Virus record (IMG/VR): IMGVR_UViG_3300035665_000001
Location: 62,001 to 126,000 of that record
From: a virus
Strand: one strand, 5' to 3'
Length of the DNA: 64,000 nucleotides
How positions within the stretch are numbered: position 1 is the first letter of the stretch; each line of letters starts with the position of its first letter. This document shows, in pieces, positions 16,222 through 28,200 of the stretch. The notes below the pieces were generated by a model, which was not told where the DNA came from, searched no databases, and saw nothing but the letters and a program-made list of their open reading frames with translations. Position numbers and translations under genes: made by a program.

Positions 16222-19200
16222 ATGCCAAATCTATTAAAATCATTGCCACGTGAAATTCTTGAAAAAGAAGATTCAAAGTTTATTTACAATGTATTAAATC
16301 CTTTATTATTTGATAAGATAAAGGAAAGTGATGATGATACTACTGTTACTCATAGTGTATCATCATTATTAAATAAAGATTTACATTATTCAAAACAGTT
16401 TTTGTCAGAATTTAGATTGCCTTACAATATAAATTCGAGAGAATTTCATGTTTATATAACTGACGGGCAAGAAAAAGTTAAAATTGAACATTTTGGTGAT
16501 ACTAATCTGGTTAAAGAATTAGAAAATTTAAAAGAATATATTTTTTTCTACCTTAGTGTCGATGGATATGAATTTTTATTTGAGTTGATGCGTCAATATA
16601 ATAACATAAAAAATTTATATGATGATAATAAAGATCATTATGAGAAAAATTATAAAAAATATATTGCTGAACCCGATTTAGGAAAGAAAAAAATATATAA
16701 GTCCTCCTATGAATTTTTTAAGAAGGCATACGAACAATACGCAAATTTAAAAACTGAATTTGATTTGATACTTGCAGAATCATTTCAGTATGCGTCATAT
16801 AGTGCTAAGCAATTGGTGGATAATTATGCAACGGTAATTGGTGATAATTTAAAAATTAAAACTTTTGATAATGATATAATATTTTCGAAGAGTGTTTTGT
16901 TTAATTATTTACAAAGAACTATTGTTTTTAAACCTATTGTTAATAAGCATGTTTTTTCTGGAAAGAATATTGTATCTACAACATCGTATAATGTGCATAA
17001 TGTATTTGAATTAATTGCATTATTTGCTATGGAAATTTCAACCATTAATGCTAAATATACTGAATATTTGGAAATTTTAAATGATCATGGTCAAGGATTT
17101 TCATTATTTCGCAGTGATAATAAAGTTGTAAAAAATGAAATTTATGAAAATGTTAGTATAAACCTAGATAGTGATAATTTAACATATAACTTAGATGAAA
17201 ATAAAAATAAATTGGACATTTACGTATATTTTTTAAAAAATTTTAAAATAGATACAACTACTTTCAAACTTACCATTAATAATATTGAAATCCCTGTTTC
17301 CGTACACTCATTGAAAGGTACGTTAACTTATGGTTATACCATGTTTGAGTATTTTGATTCTGAAACCAAATATTATAAAATTACGGTCCATGATTATTTA
17401 GTATATGATCTTAATGGAGTATGTTTGAATCAAATTATTGATACCTTAGATTTAAAATGTTCTATGGTAAAAGAAACTCATACGTTACTAACATCATCGG
17501 CAGGATTGCATTTGGAAACAACTGGGTTCATTGACAATTTTTCATTATATAGAAAAAATAAACAGTCTGGATTCTTTGAATTATTTGAGGTACCATATAA
17601 ACTTAAAGTTTCAATTGATGAAAAAGAGGAAAGGTATGTAAGATCTTATGAATTTATTGGGATTAACAATGCAGCACAAAAAGCATTAATCGATGATTAT
17701 GACATAATTCTTAGTTGTTGTGATTATGATTACGTTTATGAACCAACACTTTATGTTGATTTTTTCAAATATATGAGTTATTCTGTTAATTTTAGATTTA
17801 ATACTATATTGCCATATGTGTTGATTGATGATGTAATGGATGAAGATTTTGAAATACCCTATTATTCAGAGATTAGTTTAATTGAATATAGCACTAATAT
17901 TCATAAAAATATTATTATGTATGATGGGGTAACATATCGCAAGTTGTTTGATGATATAAATCATATGCGTTTATTAAATCCATATAATGAATCTAATTAT
18001 GAATATGTATCACGCATAAGTTATTCAACATATTTAACTAGACAACATACTAACCCAGTTTTGGTTGACTCTGCAATTGCGAAAATACCTTTTAGAAATA
18101 ATTTGCGTATGTTGGAAAAATTACAATACGACGCTGAAAGAAATATGATAGTTTTCATGCATATGGGTGTTCAGAAAGTTGTTCCTGTAAATGAGGAAGG
18201 ATTACAACGTGGGTTAAATTATGAAAAACTTAGTTATAATTTACCAACTAATTCTATGCAGTATTGTGGACATGATTTATATCAGGATGGGTTTTTATAT
18301 TTATTAGATGGGATATACTTAAAAAACCCATTGACTGGTGAATTGGATATAATTGAGGCTACTCCTACGGAACAAATTAATTTAAGTATTCGTGAAAATG
18401 AAATATTTTTTGATGTTCATGAAATGGCACATTGTATTTTATTGAATAATAGAAAATATAAAGTATCGGGAATATATGTAGATACTTATATAAATGCGTT
18501 AAAAAATAAAGGTTCGGTTATTTTTATCGAATCAAAATATGGTATCCCCCGATATAAATCGTTAGCTGGTCATATTTTTGATATTGATTTTTCTAAAAAA
18601 ATTTCAACATTAGAAACTTATTCACATGATACATTTTGGTATGATTCTGTTAATGGTGTTTTAGCATTCAGACATAATGCAACTGAAACATATTCATTAC
18701 CTCTTGTATTGGTTGAAATTAAAACACAGAAGCATCGTCAGTTGGGATTGAGTGCATTTTCTATATTTTATTCGGGTAACGTCTTACCAGAAAATTCAAA
18801 CAAAACGTTTTTTGGTCGAGAAAACATTTATGGTTCAATGACTATACCTGATAGTATCTATAGTATTGGTCGAGTTGGTGATAACTATAATGATACTCAA
18901 CATCATGCTTTATTATCTGAGGAATTTGATTTAAGTTTTAAAGATTCTGAAAAATTTAATATGGAACACGAACCTTATTTGATGTATAAGTCTAAATCTG
19001 CATCGATGAAAGGTTTAGAATCGTATTTACTTTCAAGTTTAAAAGCTATTTCAAAAAAAGTTAAAGTTTCCCCAGTTTATTTGATTCAACGTAACAGATA
19101 TATTTCTGAATGGGCTAGAGTATCAAGTGTTGAGCCGGATTCATTTTATGGTGGTGATTCATTGAAAGATTTGGTTGCCGATTTGATGGAAACTAAATTG

Positions 19201-22200
19201 ATTAATAGTAATTATGATGATTTGATGGATATTTTTAAAAATAATGAGTATGAACATTTTTCAATTGATACCAATGATATTCATGGTATTTTAGTCCAGT
19301 ATATTTTACGGTTTTTGAAAAGTGAAGCATTGTTAGAAGATTACACTTATTATCTTATCCATAATGTATGGATAAATAACAATCGCAAAAAAATCATCGA
19401 TTTTATTAGAAATAATGGTAGTAAGAATGATATTCGTACTGTATCGGAACTAACCTTTACTACTAATTATGATAAAGAAAAACTATTTTATATTTTTGTT
19501 AATACCTTGTTTAAAGTACAAAATGTTATAATAGAATCTTATATTCCTTTATCGAATTATTCTGATTGGGAATTATATATTGAAAATAATGATGTTCATT
19601 TTAATAAACCATACAAGTATGAAGTAATTGATATTTCTGATTTTATTACTATGGCAGTTTATTGGGATAAACCCTTATATATGATTAGACCTTTGACAGA
19701 AGATGAGGTTTTTGTAAAACGCGATTTTAGATTTTTGGATATGTCCATAGCAACAAATTCACAAATAACCTATTTTGATTCGTATAATGAATATGTAGAT
19801 GAAATAAAAAATCGGATAGACAAAACTGTAAGTTTTTTGAGTGAAACTATGAATGTATTGAACGATTCATCGGTTGTTCATGGTTATGACGTAATGGGTA
19901 TTAATTTAGTTATAGTCAGATGGTTAGTTGAAAGATTTTTACCAACTTATATGACTCATAATGTAGTTGAAACTGTTGAAGAATTTAGAGAAATTATAAA
20001 AACTGAGTTGAATAGTGTTGAACATCCAAATTTGTTAGTTTCATATAATCGAATTAAGGAAACTGTTTTTCTTGGTGATTTAGGATCTTCGGTTTCTGAA
20101 ATTATCGATACCATTATTACTGGAAACTTAGTGATGAACTCAACCACTAAGTTAAATATATCATCGAGTACTGAACTTGCATATTTGGATAAAATTAAAA
20201 AACCTGTGGAACATTATTTTGATTATTTATTTTATGCAAAGCGTCATGATTTGGTTACTAAAATTTTGGCATTGTTTACTGAGGACGTTATTGCCACATC
20301 AATGTTAGATTTGTCACTTGCCATAAATCTTAAAAATGCGAAAGGTGACAAAACATTCGATATTTACGAACAAATGATATATGATATTTTTGATGAATTC
20401 TTACCATTTCATTCGGTTTTAGATAAAATTATTTTTACTTTTAATATTTTAGAAGGGCAATCTGCAGGTGCAGGAGGTAATGCTGATGGTAGTACCGATG
20501 GTGAATCATCGGATGCAATGGGAAAAGAGGTGGCAACAAATTTACTCGATACTCATTTTATTGATATTGTTACTGATTTTATTGAAAAAATTAAAATTCA
20601 AACATCTGATACTTCTATGTTCTCAACTTCTATGTATATTAGATCCGAAGGAATGAGTGGTTATATTTTACATGATGATATGCCCTATGATTATGATAGA
20701 ACAGTGTTAGTTGGTGGACACGATATACCTATGCACATGGATGATTATGAAACATTTGGTGTTGATGATGAATGGTATGTTATAAACAAAGATAGGTATC
20801 GTAATAGGGTGAACGATCTTTATACACCACCATATTTTGCGGAATTCACATATGATGATAGTCCAGTAGAAAAGAGTGTGTCAACCACAATAACTGAATA
20901 TTACAACATTAAAACCGATATATTTAATAAAGATGATAGAATTTTATCATATTTTATTGATACTATACCCGTTATTGATATTATGCAAGGGGTGAATGAA
21001 TCACATTCAATTGATGTTATAGAGGATTATTTGATTCATATTGAATCAGTATATAAAATAAATTTCTTTGATATGGATTCTATATTACATGATGAATTTG
21101 GTGTTGATGATTTCTCTGGTCCAGATAGTCAAATCTCATTGATTGGTATGTATGATCGTATGAAGCAAAATATTCTTCATGATTTTTACGATAAGATAAA
21201 CATTTCAGTAATTGATAGTATTTGGACTGATGTAGTTGTTGTTTATAACTTGGATGGTATTCCTGGACACGACACTTTTGGTATCGATGAATATTATCAT
21301 CAATTGTCACCAAATTTACTTGAACAAGAAATTTCTACAATGGTTTATGACAAGTTGATGACGACAACAATGGATTTAAATTTTGTTGATATGAGTGACG
21401 TATCTTTGATTGATACTAATATTGCTACCCAGGTGTTTATTGACTATAGAGGATTTTTATTAAACACTGTAGTTGCCGACGTATACCATATTAATATTGA
21501 TATTTGTACCACTAGAATATTTGATAGTGAAGGTCATTTTTTAAGAATGGGTCATGATGAATTTGTTTATGATGAAAATTATCATAATTCATCTTATTTA
21601 GATAGAATGGAACATTCGGTTGATATTCTTGTAGAAGATTTTGTGGGGTTAGTGAAGATTGATTTTGGTTTCATGCGTATGTTGCCATTCGACCCTTATG
21701 AACAGTTGATTCAACAAAAATTTTATAGAGCAAATTTACCAGGTTCAGAAATTCAAGCATCTATTATTAGGGATAAGTTCACAGCAGATATTCATTCGTT
21801 TAGTAAGGATATTATTAGAATTGGTTTAATTGATTTTTATACTTTGGATTTTATTGCTGAGGATTTGAGAAGGAAAATTTATGATGATATTGAGAAAGAA
21901 TCGTTTGGTGACAGTTATGTTGAATCATCAATAATAGATTCTATTTTCCATAGACATGTACATTTTGATTTTAGAGAGTATATCATTGCAATTGACAAAT
22001 ATACCTATATTCCAAATGATACTGATATTTTGGAAATTTATGGTGTTCGTGCTGCAGATATTGAACGAGATAAATTGTTTAAGATTGAATTTTCTGAAAA
22101 ATACTATACTAATATAAAGTTGAAGCAGGATGTTGAACGTTCTATGACAAAAATCGATAAAGATTATTTAAAATCGATTAAGGTTGAAGAAGAAAATTTT

Positions 22201-25200
22201 GTTCAATTTAAATATGTTGAAAATGAGATAGGTGTTAAATTCCATGAGATGTTGGGAAATCATTTTTATTTTTCAAATCGTTTGAATGTTAAGTTGACTG
22301 ACATTGATAAAATATTAGTTAAACAAATTAGCAAAGATACATCCATTAAATCTGAAATTTTAGATAAGGTACATTATGGACACATGTATGATTTTGAAAT
22401 TGATGGTATGCTTATTGCTGGTTCCGATAATTTGATTGAAATGTGGACAAATAAAATTTATAATGATTCAATGGTTGTAACTATGACTGATAGTTATAAA
22501 ACTGAAATCACTGTCAATAATATTTTTGGAAAAGAACGAGTTGAACAGTTACATGATTTATATGGTCATATGGGATATACTGATGAATCTATTGATAGGT
22601 TAGTTGATTTAAAACTTTCAGATTCATTGATTCAATTATCAAGAGAGTCTAGGTTATATAAATTAGATGCAACAACATATGATGGTTTAATGCATGATGT
22701 ACACCAACATTATGGTGATTTCATTGATGTTATTATTGGTGATTCATTGCATACTTATGTTCACATTGTTAAAAAACCATGGATTTTCCCAGAATTTGAT
22801 ATGTTTGGGCATAATGAGTACCCACATATGTATAATGGTGATTCTGATGAATTTAATGTTACTACACAATTGCGTGATAGTATAAAACAAGATACTTATG
22901 TGTCATTGTATGATGCAAATACATTGGTCCGATTATTTGAAAAAATCAATATTGGTTATATGAATTATGTTTCTGAGATTGATAGTATCAGTGTATCGAT
23001 GACTGATGATTTAAAAGTGGTGGATGTTGTTACTACTACAGCTGATACGATTTCATTAACATTTGGTGATTTGATAAAAGATGATAGATTGTTTAAAGAG
23101 CATATAACCGTTACCATAAGTGATAAAGTGTGGTATGGATATAAAATGCGTGACAATTGGGTTGATATTTCAACTTATGATACTGTTAGGTATGATTATT
23201 CTGAGAATGATTTGATGAAAGACAAATTACCTACATCGGTAAGAGATTGGTTACTCGTCGAATATATGTTTATTGATGATAAACCTAATATTAGATTATC
23301 TGATTCTGTATCCTATTCTGAATTTGGTATAACAAGTAGAGATTATGGTTTAGTTGCTTTACACGATACGTTGGAATATCAGGAATTAGATGTTTTTAAA
23401 TTGTTTGAAACGTCAAAAGTTTATATAACTGATAAACTACTTATTGGTGATAAAAAATATGATGAAGAAATATCGGTTGATTTCTTTTGGAAAGATAATA
23501 TTTCTGCATCTATACACGCTAAAAAGTTTGGTTATGGTCCAGGTAAAAAATTGTCAGATACTATAGCATCTGTTTTCCTTGACAATAGATTGTATATGGA
23601 TGATAAACCTACAACCGCAGTATTGCCAGTAGTTGACACGACCTTCTCTGAAGATTTTGGTGTGAATATTATTCATAAAATATTTAGGGATAATGTAGGT
23701 ATTGATACCTATGAACGAATGAAATTTGGACCTATTTTTTTGGATAAAACCAACGTCTTAACAAATGAAATGTTTGATTTCAGACAATTATGGTTGTATG
23801 GTAGAATGGGTGTGGATACGATATATCATGATGTTGGTGAATTAGAATTTCCAGCAGATTCATCAAACCAATCATTTGACATACATTCAAAAGATGATAT
23901 TAAACTTATAGATATTCATAGATTATATGGTGAAAGTCTAATTATTTTGTCATCTGATGAATTATCGATTGATGATAAAAAACTTAAAAATACAAATATC
24001 ATGACTGAAACTGATAAATTTGATGGGATTGTTTTAAGAAGCACGGATACTTTGATTTATGGTGAAGGGGTATATAAGTATATTTGGGATGCAAAACAAT
24101 GGGATAGACATGGATATTATGCTACCTATGAAGAATGGGTTGGACATATTCCACATGATGATTTTCCATATGATTCGATGGCACATTCCGATCAAGGTGA
24201 TGATTTATCACTTGTTTATACTGGTATTTCTGAAAGTTTATTATATCGTCTTGATTTTACATTTAAAGATGTGTTAAGTATATCTACTGCTGAAAATAAA
24301 TGGTTTGGTGAGTTTGAAGCAGATTTAATTTTTAAAGATTACATTACTGTACTGGTTAATGATAAATTGAAGATTAGTTGGGATTATAATCAGTTTACTG
24401 ATGATTCTATGGAATCTACAACTAGTGGATATGCAGAATATGAATTTGGTGTTGATGAAAAATCGTATGATCGATTAGTGTGGTTGAATGATAGATATGG
24501 GGTAGATTCAATTCCACATAATGATGATGCAATGGAATATTATAATGGTTCGATGGATAGATCTATTACTACGTCCATGAATGATATTATGATAGTAGAT
24601 ATTCATAGAACTTTTGGAGAAAGTTTAATTGTACTAACATCCAATCAATTGGAAATGATTGAAAATGAAACATCAAATGTTGATGGTGTAGTAATTAGTA
24701 GTCATGATAAATTGATGTATGGTATTGGTACATATATGCATATTTGGGATGCAAAAGAATGGAATAATCACGGTTATTTAGTACCTTATGAAAAATGGGT
24801 AGGACATATTCCTCATGATGATATACCATATGGTGATATGGAGCATTCAGACCAAGGTGATTTATCTCAAATTATTACCGGTATTACTGAAAATTTATTT
24901 TATGATTTGAATTTTATATTTAAAGATGTTTTGACCGTTGTAACTAACGACAATAAAGGATTTAATTTTTGGGGTTATCAATCTGTTTTTAGAGATAATG
25001 TTGGTGTTTATACTGATAGTAGAATGCAAGTTCGTTTAGAGAATCGTACCGATCCAAATGCAAGTAAAATTTTAAGAACTGATTCAATGACTATTAGCTA
25101 TGATTTTGATGATCCGACTAAATCACATATTAAATCAAAAATTGATAGTCAATCATTTGGAAATGTTTTAGAAGGAAACGACCAACATTATTATCGTGGT

Positions 25201-28200
25201 GATGAATTTAATGCTGTGTTGGCAGATGATATTAAAATAATCGATTTTACTCATACTTTTAAAGACAGTTTAACAATTTTGACCTCTAATCAGTTAGATA
25301 CTTATGAAATGGTTAAACAGTATCCTGATGGAATTGCTATTACAAACAATGATAGTATAAAATATTGTTCAGTCGGTATGTATGATTATGTATGGGATGC
25401 AAAGGAATGGGAGAAACATGGCTACGAGATTCCTTATGAAAATTGGGTTGGACAAATACCACACGATGAAATTCCTTATGATGCAATGGGTCATGGTGAA
25501 CAAGGTAACGATTTGTCGCAGGTTATAACTGATATTATAGAAAACGTTACCTATAATTTTAATTTTAATTTTAAAGATACTTTAACCACACATACTGTAG
25601 ATGGAAAATGGTTTACACAGACGATTCATCGTGATATTTTTGAAGATTACTCGGTTGTTTATGCTAATGAAAAAATAAGAATAGGTTGGAATAACTTAAA
25701 TTATGATAGGTTTGAATTGAATACGATGTCGGTCGGTGAAATTAGTTATGATTGTGGAAATCCCGATATAGCCCATGAAAGAGTTATGTGGTTGAGAGGA
25801 CGTTATGGTGTCGATTCTATTCCCCATGATGATGGTGAATTAGAATATTATAACAATTCAGCAAATAGATCTTTTGAAGCACTTATGTTTGATGATATTA
25901 AACTGATTGATATTCATAGAAAATTCACTGAAAGTTTAACCGTATTTACTGATAATCAATTGGAAACTGTTGGTGGTGGATTTGCTCTAACAAATGATTA
26001 TATCGGTTTATCTAGCAATGATAATTTAGTTTATGGTGAAGGAAAAGAGTTTTTACTTTGGGATGCTAAAGAATGGGAGGCTCATGGTTATTCAGTACCT
26101 TACGAACATTGGAGAGGACATATTCCACATGACGATTCCCCATTAGATGCAACTGAACATTCTGATCAAGGTGATGATTTATCACAAGTCGTCACTGGAG
26201 TTGTAGAAAATATTAATTACAAATTTGATTTTAAATTTAAAGATGCTATCATTGTGTTACCAACGGATGAAAAATGGTATCAAATAGTGGAATGCAGATC
26301 TGTTTTTAAAGATTATGCTGTGATTCATTATGCTGATAGATTCAAAATTAGTTGGGGAGTAGAAACAACTACGATGTCGAAGATGATTATCGATTATAAT
26401 TATGGAGATTTTATCAATTCTATTGAACACTTTATGTGGTTAAATGATAGATATGGAGTTGATGAAAATTTAAGTGGTTCAGATGAACTTGAATATTATA
26501 ATGATTCTGCTAGTAGATCTTTAGATACTATTATGAATGATTCGGTTAGTTTGATAGATGTTCACCAAAATTTTGGTGAAAGTTTGATTATTAAATCCAG
26601 TGATCAAGTTAAATATGGATTTGAAGTAGATTCAAAATCTGATGGTATCTATTTAGTAAGTAATGATAGTCTTATTTATGGTGAAGGAAAATACGATTAT
26701 ATTTGGGATGCCAAAGAATGGGAACGTCATGGTTATCATGCATTATATGAACAATGGCATGGCCATATTCCACATGATGAGTTTCCTTATGATGAAATGG
26801 CACATTCCGATCAAGGGGATGATTTATCCCAGGTTTCGACTGGTTTATATGAATCTGTATTATATGGTTTTGATTTTATATTTAAGGAAACATTATCTGT
26901 TGATACAGATGATAATAGTTTCTTCGATTATTATCAGTATCAATCTATTTTTAAAGAGAAAATTTTAATTTATGCAAATGATGAGGTTATTATCGGTTTA
27001 TCAAATACTGAACCCCCTATGGATTTGAATATTACTGATGATATTAAACTCATTGATATGCATTTTAAATTTACCGACTATTTAGTTATTCTCCCTGTTG
27101 ATAAATTATATGCAAATGATAACATCAATGGTACTAATTTTGAAACTACTATGTTGTTAGATACTATTTCTATTGGATCGACTGATAAGTTACAATATGG
27201 TATTGGTGTTTATGATCATGTGTGGGATGCAAAAGAATGGAATAGACATGGGTATTTAGTTCCTTATGAAAATTGGGTTGGCAACATCCCACACGATGAA
27301 ATTCCTTATGATGAAATGGAACATAATACTCAAGGTAGTATTTCACAAATAAGTACGGGTATATCTGAAAGTTTATTATCTCATTTAGATTTTAAATTTA
27401 AAGATACTATAAACATTCAACTTATCGATGATGATTTAAAAGGTATGATAGAATGTCACTCTATTTTCAAACATTATGTAGCAGTTTATGTAGGTAATAA
27501 ACTTAGAATTGAATGGAATACTGAATATGGGTTGGTCGATGTTATTAATCCCGAACATGATTTATGGGATTATAATGATACATTTACAGCCGTAACATGG
27601 AAAACATCAAGATATGGTATCGATTCAGTTGAACATAATGAGTTTGGTATGGAGTATTTCGATGATTCTATTGATGCATCAATAAGTTCGTCAATTGTTG
27701 ATGATATGAAAATTATTGACATACATCAAACTTTTAATGAAAGTTTAATTATTTTATCATCTGACCAGTTTAAAACTGAAAGTAGTTCAGTAGATAAAGA
27801 ACACAATGATGGTATTGTTCTTAGAGCAACAGACACACTAACGTATGGTGTTGGGCTATATCATTATGTATGGGACATGAAAATATGGGATAGTCATGGA
27901 TATACCGCCTCATATGAACGTTGGGTTGGTCATGTTCCACATGATGAATTCCCTTATGATGAAATGGAACATTCTGACCAAGGTGATTTAGCACAGATTA
28001 ATCTAGGTATATCTGATAATCTGTTGTACGGTTTCAATTTTTCATTTAAGGATTCATTGGTAGTTTCCACTAATGATAATAAACTTAGAATTAACGATAA
28101 TAATGATGGAACTAAAGTTTTCAGTGTTGATAGATTAAAACAATATGGAACCAGTGTTTATGATTATGTGTGGGATGCTAAATCGTGGAAAGAATCTGGT

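Noticed and set aside
24059-24277. Extra plus-strand ORFs at 24059, 26663 and 28748 inside the giant gene
   Set aside because: They are shifted-frame readings of the conserved WDAK...HIPHD repeat, so they look alike only because the DNA beneath is repeated.
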